This document shows positions 27,001 to 35,599 of a stretch of 45,436 nucleotides of DNA, piece after piece (position 1 is the stretch's first letter; each line of letters opens with the position of its first letter). Origin of the DNA: Bacillota bacterium (GTDB taxonomy: Bacteria > Bacillota > UBA4882 > UBA8346); NCBI GenBank assembly GCA_023436305.1, contig JAEZJQ010000140.1, positions 1 to 45,436 of the forward strand, written 5' to 3'. The notes below the pieces were generated by a model. The model searched no databases, was not told where the DNA came from, and worked only from the letters and a program-made list of their open reading frames with translations. The position numbers were made by a program, and so were the translations under genes.

Positions 27001-27708
27001 TCAATATTCTCCGTTTTGGGAATCCGGATTGGCTGATTGGGTTACAATCTTGATGCCGGCACTGGTTCCGATCCGGTTAGCGCCGACCCGAATCATGGCC
27101 AGTGCGGTTTCATAATCCCGAATACCACCGGATGCTTTTACTCCAACATCAGGCCCAACGGTTCGGCGGAATAATGCTACATCCTCTACGGAAGCGCCAG
27201 CCGGGCCAAAACCGGTGGAGGTTTTTACAAAATGAGCCCCGGCTTCCACGGCGAGCTTACATCCGGAAATCTTTTCCTCCTGGGTTAAATAACAGGTTTC
27301 CAGAATAACTTTGACGCTCGCCCCGCCACTGATCGCCTTTACCACATCTTTAATATCACTACCGGTCGTCTCCATTTGCCCTGATTTTAACGCTCCAATG
27401 TTGATTACCATATCAATCTCAGTCGCCCCATGATCCACCGCTTCCCATGCTTCACGGATTTTGGAAACAGTCGGGATAGCTCCTAACGGAAATCCGATTA
27501 CCGTACCGACAACGACCGGAGTATTTTTTAAAATTTGGCTTGCCAGAGGAACCCAAAATGGATTAATACAGACTGATTTAAACTGAAAGTCCTCGGCTTC
27601 CCGGCACAAGTTGGCAATCTGCTCAGCTGTCGCATCCGGTTTTAACAGCGTGTGGTCGACCATTCCGGCCAGTTTCCGGTTAAAACCGGTATTGATAGAA
27701 TCATTCAA
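27001..27708 (-). CDS. deoC: Deoxyribose-phosphate aldolase
   Basis: The protein has 235 residues. It cleaves 2-deoxyribose 5-phosphate to glyceraldehyde 3-phosphate and acetaldehyde, the final step of deoxynucleoside catabolism. DHTLLKP near the N-terminus, EIDMVIN (Asp about 99), the Schiff-base Lys in HFVKTSTGFGPAGAS (K162) and the second Lys in GVKASGGIRD (K191) are all present. The TTG start has GGAG 9 bases upstream, and there is no nearby in-frame ATG. It precedes the BMP binding protein by about 120 bp on the same strand, so imported deoxynucleosides are the likely carbon source. A small hairpin (AAAATAGG and CCTATTTT, about 26915-26938) lies between the two genes. Confidence 0.95.
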   Translation of the reverse strand: MNDSINTGFNRKLAGMVDHTLLKPDATAEQIANLCREAEDFQFKSVCINPFWVPLASQILKNTPVVVGTVIGFPLGAIPTVSKIREAWEAVDHGATEIDMVINIGALKSGQMETTGSDIKDVVKAISGGASVKVILETCYLTQEEKISGCKLAVEAGAHFVKTSTGFGPAGASVEDVALFRRTVGPDVGVKASGGIRDYETALAMIRVGANRIGTSAGIKIVTQSANPDSQNGEY

Positions 27709-27949
27709 TATTTATCGCTCCATCCCTAGTTGTTGGGTTAAAATCAATCATAAAATCTTAAAACTCCCCAACCCAACCGATAATCGTTTCTATCAAATAT
27801 GATATACCCGGATAAATTTTTTTTCAATCCTTGTTTAAGGCAACTGTTTTGCAACGAACAAATAAAAAATGTTTCATATCAAAAATTTTTGAACCACTGT
27901 GAAAGTGCCCATTGTGAAAGCGGTTCCGAAATGATTTTACAATTTCTCC

Positions 27950-30175
27950 CTAAAACACCCGTCCCAATTCCAAATTCACCTTCACCTTCCCATCTTTCCC
28001 AAAACTCACCCCCACAAAAAACGGCCCCATGACTGTACCGCTTATCAATCCGAGGGATATGTCCCAAGCCGGTTCAAAGCCTGGCCAGTCTTGAAAGACC
28101 CCGCCGTTTTCGGCGAATATACCCAGATATATCATATCTCCAGTCAGCGGCAGTTTGCCCAACGACTTTAAATACCCGATACTCTCCAGCAGGTAATTAT
28201 CCCCTTGGAATTCATCCACCTCATAAGCGCTTAGCTGAAATGGCCCACCCAGTTTAAATTGCTGGGGTAGCGGAGGACTCCCGTTAAATGAAGCACCGGC
28301 GTTGAGAATAATATAAACGACGTCGTGAGAACCAGTCGGAATACCCCAAAGCATTCTATTTTCCACCTGCCCAAATTCTCCGGCGGCTCCGGGGGCTGAA
28401 AAATACCAACCGGCATTCAAGTTCCAATTGAATCCCTCACGCAGCAACGCAGCGTCATCCGCTTGACGAAGCGTCCATTTCAAACCGGCCCGGTGAATCA
28501 TTCCGTTATAATCCGAGGCCAAAGGTAAACCGACCCGGGTTTGCGCCATCTGATATTCGAGAGTATATCCAAGTCGAGCTTCTAGTAAATTATTAAATGA
28601 ATAACCCCAATCGAAACGGACCCCGCCATTGGTGGTTTGATAGCCGGTCACCGGATCTCCCGCCGTAAAAAGGCAGTAATTATCCTGTGCCAAAAAAGCG
28701 GCGGGCGCCATGAACCATTGGCTATCCGAAAATGGCTTATATAACTCGCCCCGTACATTGAAGGCCGTTCCAATTTCCAGATCCAGCCGCAGCTCTGAGC
28801 CAGGCCCGGCAAAATCAAATGTGGTCAGACGCGATCGGATAATATTCATCGAATTCCCAGTGGAAATCCCGGCGGTGTCGAATTGAAATCCAAGCTGGAT
28901 AAACGGCGGCCCGTAGGTTTTTTCCTTGACCTTAATCACCAACACCGGCTTGCCATCGGCGACCTGGTACTTGTAAAATATATTTTCATATAACCCGGAA
29001 CCGATAATAGCGGTTAAATCCTTCTCCAGGAGTCCCGTATCCAACGGTCGCCCGATATACTTTTGTAATTGCTTTTTAATTTTGGCCCCATGGATGGCAG
29101 AAGCGCCATCCACCTCAACCGCCTCCGGAGCTTGAACATCGGAACGGTAACGGCTTTGGCGTTGCCGCAGATAATTTTGCCAGCCCCAGGCATCGACGGA
29201 ATACGGCTGGAGGGATGACGCTTGGCTTTTGGCGGCTTCATATCCCAACTTGATATACTGATCGGCCTTCTCCCAATTGAAAAGGCCCAATTGATTGGTA
29301 TCCGGCGCAAGGACTACATCCGCTGAACCCAAGGACTGACGGCTGTTGGTTTCGACAACGGTGTCGATAGTCCCCATTAAAACAGAGTCCACGCTTGCCG
29401 CTTCACGCTGAGAATTAAAGGGACTGACCTTAACGGCAACGATAATATTTGCACCCATTTTTTTAACAATATCGGTAGGTACATTATTCAAAATGCCGCC
29501 ATCCACCAGCAACCGTCCGCTCTGTTCCACCGGGGCAAAAATTCCCGGTATGGACATGGTCGCCCGCAACGCTTCCGCCAGTGATCCTTCGCCGATAACA
29601 ACCGGTTCGGCTTTACGGATATCCGTAGCGATACACCGGAATGGAATGGGCAGTTCGTCAAAGTTTTTCAAAGTCGAGTACGAAAGGGTAATCCGGCTAA
29701 AAATGAATCCCACTTGAAATACATTCAATCCACCCGGCAATTTGAACAGGCCGTCCTGTAATCCAACTTCAATGGGCGCCGGGTAATCGTGGCGATCTTC
29801 TTTGCGGCGAAAGTCCAGCGCCTCATAAGGTGGATTGGGGTTAAAGATTATTCGCCAATCAACATTGCATACCAGATTCCGGATCTCTTCCGGCGACATT
29901 CCCATGGCGTAACAGCCACCCATCAACCCCCCCATGCTGGTCCCGGCGATGTAGTCCACCGGAATCCGGTTCTCTTCCAGCCATTTCAAGACTCCGATAT
30001 GGGCAAAGCCGGCGGCGCTTCCCCCACCCAAGGCCAATCCCAATTTGGGACGCCCGGATGAGATTTCGGTTTCAGCATAGCATGAAGAACCCCCAAACAC
30101 AATGATCAACAACATGATTATCCAGATATAAAGCAATCGCAAGAACTGAAAACATATTCGAATATTATATCTCAC
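27950..30175 (-). CDS. Patatin-type V autotransporter (PlpD-like phospholipase with POTRA and barrel)
   Basis: The protein has 741 residues. After an N-terminal signal segment (about 12-35) comes a patatin lipase domain with the oxyanion loop LALGGGSAAGFAHIGVL, nucleophile elbow GTSMGG (Ser80) and the catalytic Asp in LLVDGGILNN. A single POTRA-like domain (about 350-420, IKKQLQKYIGRPLDTGLLEK) leads to a C-terminal Omp85/BamA-like beta-barrel of about 300 residues ending in Phe. This layout is the type Vd secretion family, in which the barrel sits in an outer membrane. The GTG start at 30175 has only a weak Shine-Dalgarno. It stands alone. The gene strongly implies a diderm host. Confidence 0.92.
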   Translation of the reverse strand: MRYNIRICFQFLRLLYIWIIMLLIIVFGGSSCYAETEISSGRPKLGLALGGGSAAGFAHIGVLKWLEENRIPVDYIAGTSMGGLMGGCYAMGMSPEEIRNLVCNVDWRIIFNPNPPYEALDFRRKEDRHDYPAPIEVGLQDGLFKLPGGLNVFQVGFIFSRITLSYSTLKNFDELPIPFRCIATDIRKAEPVVIGEGSLAEALRATMSIPGIFAPVEQSGRLLVDGGILNNVPTDIVKKMGANIIVAVKVSPFNSQREAASVDSVLMGTIDTVVETNSRQSLGSADVVLAPDTNQLGLFNWEKADQYIKLGYEAAKSQASSLQPYSVDAWGWQNYLRQRQSRYRSDVQAPEAVEVDGASAIHGAKIKKQLQKYIGRPLDTGLLEKDLTAIIGSGLYENIFYKYQVADGKPVLVIKVKEKTYGPPFIQLGFQFDTAGISTGNSMNIIRSRLTTFDFAGPGSELRLDLEIGTAFNVRGELYKPFSDSQWFMAPAAFLAQDNYCLFTAGDPVTGYQTTNGGVRFDWGYSFNNLLEARLGYTLEYQMAQTRVGLPLASDYNGMIHRAGLKWTLRQADDAALLREGFNWNLNAGWYFSAPGAAGEFGQVENRMLWGIPTGSHDVVYIILNAGASFNGSPPLPQQFKLGGPFQLSAYEVDEFQGDNYLLESIGYLKSLGKLPLTGDMIYLGIFAENGGVFQDWPGFEPAWDISLGLISGTVMGPFFVGVSFGKDGKVKVNLELGRVF

Positions 30176-30584
30176 TGTAATCGCTCACTTTCGTATTTTT
30201 AATTCACCCTTTTTAAAAGCCCATGTGAATATACGAAAAATAGGTCAACTATCACTTAATATTTCACGTTTATTATTCCATATACCCTTATTCAAAACCT
30301 GCTGAAAAAGAACCTGGCAACGGAGGCAACCCCGAGGCGACGATTAAGCTAAAGTTTCCGGCTGAATCCGAGGGTTTGAATCCTGTTAGTTGAGACAATC
30401 ATAAATTGCCTTAAAAAAAGAGGACAATTCCAAAAATAGAAGAACTAATTAATTCAGCTCTGAAATCATTGTTTATGCCATCCACAGCGGCACCTTTGCT
30501 TTCAAACAAGATAACGTGATTGTTGTGGCGAGATTACAATTATTTAATCGGGGAGCTAAAATTATTGCCAAGGGAGTGTTAAAC
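30176..30584. other. Intergenic region
   Basis: No gene is seen. A GC-richer block at about 30300-30390 stands out in an AT-rich setting and could be a structured RNA, but I could not match it to a known class. Confidence 0.3.
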
Positions 30585-30746
30585 ATGAAAATTATTCTAT
30601 GGTGGATAGCACTAGTGGTTGCGGTGGTCGGAATTTTAATTTTCAAAAATATTATCAATATACCGAGTTTAACTATATCGAGTTTTTGGATTATCGTGGG
30701 CGCCGCAGGGTTATTTGCGATAACGGGTTTGATTAAGAAATCATAA
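30585..30746 (+). CDS. Small two-helix membrane protein
   Basis: The protein has 53 residues with two hydrophobic helices (about 3-20 and 32-47) joined by a short FKNIINIPSLT loop, ending in LIKKS. AGGGAGTG 7 bases before the ATG and a terminator 40 bp after the stop support it as a real gene. An earlier in-frame ATG at 30516 lacks a Shine-Dalgarno. No family was recognised; membrane topology is the only supported statement. Confidence 0.7.
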   Translation: MKIILWWIALVVAVVGILIFKNIINIPSLTISSFWIIVGAAGLFAITGLIKKS

Positions 30747-30785
30747 AATCGGCTTCAGCCTAACGTCATGCATCATCAAAATGCC

Positions 30786-30817
30786 AAAAACCCGTTACCA
30801 AAGTGTAGCGGGTTTTT
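30786..30817. terminator. Bidirectional terminator
   Basis: AAAAACCCG and CGGGTTTTT pair around about 14 bases, with T runs in both orientations. It lies between the convergent 53-residue membrane protein and the gene at 30872-31576. Confidence 0.85.
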
Positions 30818-30871
30818 AGATCCGATAAGATTTTGTGGGTTTGAAAAATCATAGATTCATTGGCTCTTTTT

Positions 30872-31576
30872 TTAAAAGGAATATTTACCGTAAACCCCTA
30901 ATTTTTTTACTCCGGTGTTATAGGTAATGGTACCCGCCAGGCCCAATCCCAGATTGTGGTATACATACTTGCTCAGCCCAAAGCCCGCTTGCTTAATACC
31001 AGCCATCAAATCGAGATCAATTCCTTTTAATATGGGAATTTGGATTAACCGGTAACTAACCCCGCCATCCACCCCGGAACTGGTGGCGATTACAAAAGTG
31101 CCCCATACGGATGGCTGTTCCGGGGTCACCGCAATTGCTTGCGAATCCGGCTCCATCTTCTGACTCTGCCTAAGAGAACCCGGCTTTTTCTCTACGTATG
31201 GCTGGTATTCTTGTGGGATTACCGGTTTATTCGTGTTGATTTTTGATGGATTCTTCTCTTGTGTCACCGGATTTGGTTTTTGGGCCGTTATTTTCTCCGG
31301 TTCCGACACGGAAGCTTTTGTGTCCGGCGGATCATTTTTCACTACGGACCTTGGTATGGTTTTCGAAACCGATTCTTGAAGTTTATTGAAAAGCGGTGCG
31401 GAAGCATCCGGCCGGGTTGGTTCTTCTTTTTCAATATTGGCCGGTTCCACCTGGGAAGCAATGATTGTATTGGGGTTTGTTATTTCTCGCTTGTACAACA
31501 GGCGTGGCGCCAATACCAACAAGCTTAACGAAAAAATAGAGACAACGATTACGATAAATCGGGTCTTCTTTTTCAT
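30872..31576 (-). CDS. Membrane-anchored Pro/Lys-rich protein with a barrel-like C-terminus
   Basis: The protein has 234 residues. One N-terminal membrane anchor (MKKKTRFIVIVVSIFSLSLL) is followed by about 130 residues rich in Pro, Glu, Lys and Ser, predicted to be disordered. The C-terminal 75 residues have alternating hydrophobic strands (GVSYRLIQIPILKGIDLDLM, GLGLAGTITYN, LGVYGKYSF) and end in Phe. It resembles a periplasm-spanning linker with an outer-membrane or surface-associated end, but matches no family I know. The ATG at 31576 is chosen because AAAGGAG lies 8 bases upstream; a TTG six codons earlier overlaps it. Confidence 0.7.
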   Translation of the reverse strand: MKKKTRFIVIVVSIFSLSLLVLAPRLLYKREITNPNTIIASQVEPANIEKEEPTRPDASAPLFNKLQESVSKTIPRSVVKNDPPDTKASVSEPEKITAQKPNPVTQEKNPSKINTNKPVIPQEYQPYVEKKPGSLRQSQKMEPDSQAIAVTPEQPSVWGTFVIATSSGVDGGVSYRLIQIPILKGIDLDLMAGIKQAGFGLSKYVYHNLGLGLAGTITYNTGVKKLGVYGKYSF

Positions 31577-31648
31577 GAGCCAAGCTCCTTTCAATAACTT
31601 AATTTTATTAGATGGATTATATCATATTATAAATACTGTATAACATGT

Positions 31649-31682
31649 AAAAAAAAGGTTATCCATTATTTCTTGGATAACC
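31649..31682 (-). terminator. Intrinsic terminator downstream of the NYN gene
   Basis: On the minus strand GGTTATCCA and TGGATAACC pair around 8 bases and are followed by eight T. It lies about 100 bp after the NYN stop codon. Confidence 0.8.
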
Positions 31683-31785
31683 AGGGCATCTGCTATCAAG
31701 TAACCCGCTTTATGGTTTTAACCGGTCGTTTTCGACTTTCGCAAATATTGTTTGATTTTGGTCTTTATTTCTGCTTCGCCATTTA

Positions 31786-32637
31786 TTATGCGACGATTCC
31801 ACTTTGATTGGCCAGAACTTCCCGGTAATTCTCACCTTTTGTTAAACAAAGTCCTCTGTTTTCATCTTTGTAAATAGTGATATATTTAAAACGATGGGCC
31901 AGTTTAAAGTCGTCCATAATCTGTATATCATTCCGCCTGACTTTTTTCGAAATAATACTGATATAGCCTTTTAACGTAATGGGTTCCCCGGCTTCGGAAT
32001 AAACCTTCCATACATTGGAATGGTAAAATAGCTTAGAAACTTCCTTAGCCTTTTCTATGGCGTTTGTATCCAAGGAATCCCGGTCAACCATATCCAATCG
32101 CCCATCGATCTCACTCGCCATCAACTCCGGAGTCAAATGAAAAATATCCTCGATATATTCATGCCGATCCGGATAATAGGAAACGCCGGGATTAAAACCG
32201 CATTTGGTGGAGAGCATGTAGGCGAATTTATTTTCATATTTAATCGCCCCGATCAGGGGAATCATATCCCGATCACTGGAAATTATCACAAATGCTTGAA
32301 TATTGGGGTTCTTATACAGCGTGGTTAAGGCGTCCACGGTGAGCATCAAGTCACTGCAATTCTTGCCGTTCCTGGATGAGTGGCGCGTTTCTAAACCAAG
32401 ATTTTGCAAAATTGTTTGCTGCTTTCCCGGAAATCCTTTCTTTTCAAAATTACCATACACGATGCATTCCACGATATTCAAGTGATAAATTTCCCGGAAC
32501 CGGTTCAAGATCGCCGGGAAAAAATCAATCTCCAGCAGATTAATCCGATATTTGTGCAGTAGTTCCTGAATGTTTTCATAATCTACATAAATGGCGGCAT
32601 TGACTTGGTTTTTTGGTTCGATGAATGGATGAATCAT
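31786..32637 (-). CDS. NYN (PIN-like, LabA/DUF88) domain protein
   Basis: The protein has 283 residues. The NYN nuclease-like core is complete in its acidic residues: AAIYVDYENIQ (first Asp), CSDLMLTVDAL (middle Asp) and VIISSDRDMIPLI (SDxD). PIN/NYN folds cleave RNA using such Asp residues with a metal. The C-terminal 90 residues (from about 195) look like a winged-helix or LOTUS-like RNA-binding segment, including GYISIISKKVRRNDIQI. The ATG at 32637 is preferred because GGGAGG lies 11 bases upstream; a start at 32667 would put that site inside the gene. A compound palindrome lies 124 bp upstream and is shared with the DUF362-CBM9 gene. Confidence 0.85.
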   Translation of the reverse strand: MIHPFIEPKNQVNAAIYVDYENIQELLHKYRINLLEIDFFPAILNRFREIYHLNIVECIVYGNFEKKGFPGKQQTILQNLGLETRHSSRNGKNCSDLMLTVDALTTLYKNPNIQAFVIISSDRDMIPLIGAIKYENKFAYMLSTKCGFNPGVSYYPDRHEYIEDIFHLTPELMASEIDGRLDMVDRDSLDTNAIEKAKEVSKLFYHSNVWKVYSEAGEPITLKGYISIISKKVRRNDIQIMDDFKLAHRFKYITIYKDENRGLCLTKGENYREVLANQSGIVA

Positions 32638-32723
32638 TGCTGTGAAGACCTCCCATTGTTTTTGCATCTATCTTAAGTGTAAGAAGCGGTTGCTTCCCCA
32701 TTCCTTGTCAATTGTCTTTTCCA

Positions 32724-32752
32724 ATTCTACCATCCAACCGAACCGATGTCTG
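32724..32752 (-). promoter_or_regulatory. Candidate promoter of the NYN gene
   Basis: On the minus strand CAGACA (32747-32752) and TAGAAT (32724-32729) are 17 bases apart. The -35 lies 8 bases from the compound palindrome. Confidence 0.45.
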
Positions 32753-32760
32753 CTTACCAA

Positions 32761-32798
32761 AGTACTTAAATGGTACTCACTTAAAGTACCGTGGTACT
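32761..32798. promoter_or_regulatory. Compound palindromic element, copy 1
   Basis: AGTACTT (32761-32767), 16 bases, AAGTACC (32784-32790), GT, GGTACT (32793-32798). An extra GGTACT half-site (32772-32777) lies in the spacer. The same geometry recurs inverted at 35598-35636. It looks like a repressor or activator binding site. Confidence 0.6.
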
Positions 32799-33030
32799 AT
32801 TATCGGATACCCGCATGTTTTCGTTAAAAGAGCGGTAGACCGGAATAATTCTTTTAATTTGTATTAAAAATTCATTGGCCTGGATTTGAATCCGGAGGTT
32901 ATAATTTATTTTCGCCAAGTTTTTGGAGATATAAACATTCATTTCAATTTTTGATTTCGAAATGCAGAAACCGGTGGCTGTTCAATAATATCGATCAACC
33001 GACTGACAAGCATAAAAGCCCTAAAATAAC

Positions 33031-33051
33031 AGAAACCCCAACGGGGTTTCT
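33031..33051 (-). terminator. Terminator downstream of the M56 pseudogene
   Basis: AGAAACCCC and GGGGTTTCT form a 9-bp stem with a 3-base loop, 20 bp after the stop on the minus strand. A TTATTTT tail follows. Confidence 0.75.
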
Positions 33052-33071
33052 CTGAACCTGGTTAAATGGAA

Positions 33072-34101
33072 TCAAATCCAAGGGACCAAAGGGAGGGTTA
33101 AAATCAGCAGGGAAACCGGAATCCATTTGGGGTTCATCGGGTTTGGGCTGTTAAGAGCCAAAAGCCGCTTTTTCAAAACTTGTTTGGATTGGGATGTATA
33201 AAACGCCGCTATCCTTGGTATTTTATTGGACATATTTAACTTGGGTTGCATAACCGTTGCTTTCAGTAACACCCGGCCATAATCAGCGGCCTCGGCTTGA
33301 GTAAAAATCGTAGTGCTAAATGATCGCAGCAAATTTCATACCAATTTCGCCACTGCCGCTCCGCCATCCAAACCAGGGGGTGAAAAAAGAATAAAGTCCG
33401 TACAATCAACGGTAGCCAGTTCCAGAACAGATCCCGCCGTTTAAAATGAGCTAATTCATGGGCCAACATCATCTGTATCTCATCCGGTGTATATTGGGAT
33501 ACAACAATTTCTGGTAAAATAATTCGGGAATGGATTATGCCATGCAATACTGGCGAATCAATGAAACCCGATATTAAAAGCCGGGGTGGTTTTTGGATTT
33601 CAAGTTCGGAACAGAGTTTTAAGTAACGAAATTGCAGCATTTCATTGGGCATGCACGGACGGAAATCTTTCCGGATTACGCGGTTTCGGTGCCATAATAA
33701 AACCAGATAGGCCCCAAACAAGCCAATTCCCAATATCCATACGCTAACCCATAATTCAGGGCGGAAGAATACCGGTGGGTTTATTAGATTAAGCTGCGAT
33801 CGAATCGGGATGGTGGAAATCAATTGTGAAACCGGATCGATATTTAGAAACCGGGCTATTGGGACCGGGAATTCTTTTAGTGGACTGAAATGGGGGATGC
33901 GAAATGGTACCACTAAAAAGGACACCAGTAATTTTAAATAGACAATCCGCCATAACCAGCAGCGAACGGTGGGATGAATTTTGGGGAAGATTGCCGTAAT
34001 GATCCATACCAGCCCAAAAACCATACTCCCTTGCCAGTGCCCGGATCATGGCATCCGCCCAACTGCTTATTAAATTATTTTCACTTAATATCAGTACCCA
34101 T
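33072..34101 (-). pseudogene. Frameshifted M56 (BlaR1/MecR1-like) membrane protease
   Basis: Pieces in three frames make one M56 protein. An ATG at 34101 follows GAGAGGGTGA. A shift near 34094 gives LSENNLISSWADAMIRA, another near 34045 gives GHWQGSMVFGLVWIITAIF, and a missing base in the A5 run at 33303-33307 separates YEICCDHLALRF from TQAEAADYGRVLLKA. The zinc motif is intact in sequence (MLAHELAHFKRRD) as is the third ligand region (NWYEICCD). In intact systems this protease senses an envelope signal and cleaves BlaI-type repressors. The C-terminal penicillin-sensor domain of BlaR1 is absent. The repressor gene lies 300 bp upstream. At least three shifts make true decay more likely here than single errors. 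Confidence 0.82.
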
Positions 34102-34401
34102 CTTGATTCACCCTCTCACATTTGAGAAAGACTGGTTCTTTCCCGATCCGGTTTAATCATGTCATTTTCCCCGGTAGGCTGATACCCTCGAAAAGACTTG
34201 GGCACTTCTTGATTACATCTGTAGTCTAATTAAAGTTTATACCCGCAACCTCAATTCGTCAATTCGGATTTTTTCTGGGTGGTTTCATGGTGGACTAAGA
34301 AGAAAACCTTGAAAAAAACTGTAAATTCCCGATTGTATTTATTTTTTATAAGCGGTAGAGATGGTTCAAAATTGTCAAATCACGCGCACCCTTCATCCCT
34401 C
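34102..34401. other. Intergenic region between blaI-like gene and M56 pseudogene
   Basis: Nothing is recognised here. In intact BlaI-M56 operons the genes usually abut or overlap, so this 300-bp gap is itself unusual. Confidence 0.4.
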
Positions 34402-34794
34402 TCATTTTTTGGAAGAGCGGTTCTGTTCCAAATTAGCGATTAATTGTTTGAACTCGGCCAGTTCCGCGTCGCTTAATTCGACTTTTTGGGTCAGATACGC
34501 CATAAACGGCGATAATGAACCTTCTAGGGTCTTCTCCACAAAATGACTGACCATATCCTGGAGCAAATCGCTTTTGGAAGAATTGGAGGCATAATGATTG
34601 ATGCCCTCAATTTCGGTACGGTTTACAAATCCCTTTTTGCGTAATCGTTCCAGCATGGTAAGGATGGTGGTACGCGCCAGCCCTTGAGCTTCTCCGAACA
34701 CCTCGGTGATTTCACGGACCGTAAGCGGCTCCTGATGGGCGCTGATGAATTTTAACAATTCGGTTTCCTGACTCCCCAGGGAAGGTTTCATCAT
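34402..34794 (-). CDS. BlaI/MecI/CopY-family transcriptional repressor
   Basis: The protein has 130 residues. The N-terminal winged helix is typical: ETELLKFISAHQEPLTVREI, then GLARTTILTMLERLRKKGFV. The C-terminal dimerisation helices (LLQDMVSHFVEKTLEGSL) follow. These repressors bind short palindromes and are inactivated by cleavage by the partner M56 protease. Here the partner gene is broken, so the repressor may be locked or respond to another protease. The ATG at 34794 has AAAGGAA 6 bases upstream. A consensus promoter with an overlapping palindrome lies just upstream, indicating autoregulation. Confidence 0.9.
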   Translation of the reverse strand: MMKPSLGSQETELLKFISAHQEPLTVREITEVFGEAQGLARTTILTMLERLRKKGFVNRTEIEGINHYASNSSKSDLLQDMVSHFVEKTLEGSLSPFMAYLTQKVELSDAELAEFKQLIANLEQNRSSKK

Positions 34795-34814
34795 CGATAA
34801 TTCCTTTCATTTAT

Positions 34815-34832
34815 TGACTACGTATATAGTCA
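34815..34832. promoter_or_regulatory. BlaI-type operator
   Basis: TGACTA (34815-34820) and TAGTCA (34827-34832) form an 18-bp palindrome resembling known bla/mec operators. It lies just after the -10 of the repressor promoter. Confidence 0.7.
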
Positions 34833-34833
34833 T

Positions 34834-34862
34834 ATTATATAATAATTGCCTTGAATTGTCAA
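34834..34862 (-). promoter_or_regulatory. Consensus sigma-A promoter of the BlaI-type repressor
   Basis: On the minus strand TTGACA (34857-34862) and TATAAT (34834-34839) are exactly 17 bases apart, a perfect consensus promoter. Confidence 0.85.
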
Positions 34863-35002
34863 TATTCGTCGTCATTGTGTAAATACATCATATTAGCTTT
34901 CATACTCTGCTTCCCGGCCGTAATTAAAATCTGTCCTATTTTGGGGTGTAATTTGTCAAATCTCTATACATTTTCCACCGGCTTCGTGTTAAAATACTAA
35001 CC

Positions 35003-35599
35003 ATGAACATCAAAAACGCCAAATACGAACTCACCGCCGTTAAACCCGGCCAATACCCGCTCCATTCCCTACCGGAAATCGCCCTGGTCGGCCGGTCCAA
35101 CGTGGGTAAGTCTTCTATTATCAACACTCTGCTGAACAAAAAAAACCTGGCCCGGGTAGCGGCTGAACCCGGGAGAACGCGTCAAATTAACTTTTATAAC
35201 ATTGATGATGCCCTTTACTTTGCTGACTTACCAGGCTACGGCTATGCCCGTGTCTCCAAGGCCGAAAAAAATTCCTGGGCCGAAATGATTGAAACCTATT
35301 TAAATTCCCGAAAACAGTTGAAGCTTATTATCATGCTGGTGGACATCCGGCATGCGCCGTCGGACGATGACCAAACAATGTTTGACTGGCTTGTAAGTCA
35401 GGACCGGGCCCGTCTGGTGGTGGCCACAAAATTAGATAAAATAACCCGCAGCCAAATCTTTCAGCGGTTGCAAGATATCCACTCAACCCTGGCCATGAAT
35501 GAGGGCGAAACATTGATTCCATTTTCCGCCGTCACCGGCCAAGGCCGGGATGAAATTTGGAATCAAATCCGGCGAATCATTGGTCATGATTTGAAATAA
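35003..35599 (+). CDS. ysxC: Ribosome-biogenesis GTPase YsxC/EngB
   Basis: The protein has 198 residues, the normal length. G1 is GRSNVGKSS (about 30-38), the G2 region is EPGRTRQINF, G3 is DLPGYGYARVSK, G4 is TKLDK and G5 is near FSAVTGQG. It assists late assembly of the large ribosomal subunit and is essential in Bacillus subtilis. In many Firmicutes it follows lonA; here it is alone, divergent from the BlaI-type repressor. There is no clear Shine-Dalgarno before the ATG; a TAAAAT just upstream suggests a very short leader. Its stop codon overlaps the compound palindrome at 35598. Confidence 0.96.
   Translation: MNIKNAKYELTAVKPGQYPLHSLPEIALVGRSNVGKSSIINTLLNKKNLARVAAEPGRTRQINFYNIDDALYFADLPGYGYARVSKAEKNSWAEMIETYLNSRKQLKLIIMLVDIRHAPSDDDQTMFDWLVSQDRARLVVATKLDKITRSQIFQRLQDIHSTLAMNEGETLIPFSAVTGQGRDEIWNQIRRIIGHDLK

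Larger units (their letters stand above)
32638..33071. other. Intergenic region between the NYN gene and the M56 pseudogene
   Basis: It holds the NYN promoter and compound palindrome, and a terminator next to the M56 gene (separate entries). The stretch 32800-33030 shows nothing recognisable. Confidence 0.5.

Noticed and set aside
30300..30390. c-di-GMP (GEMM) riboswitch, suggested by GGCAAC and GACG pieces
   Set aside because: The order and spacing of the conserved blocks do not fit.
34879..34890. TGTA-AA-TACA as a second BlaI operator
   Set aside because: Half-sites are in the opposite order to the usual TACA-NN-TGTA, and it lies upstream of the promoter.
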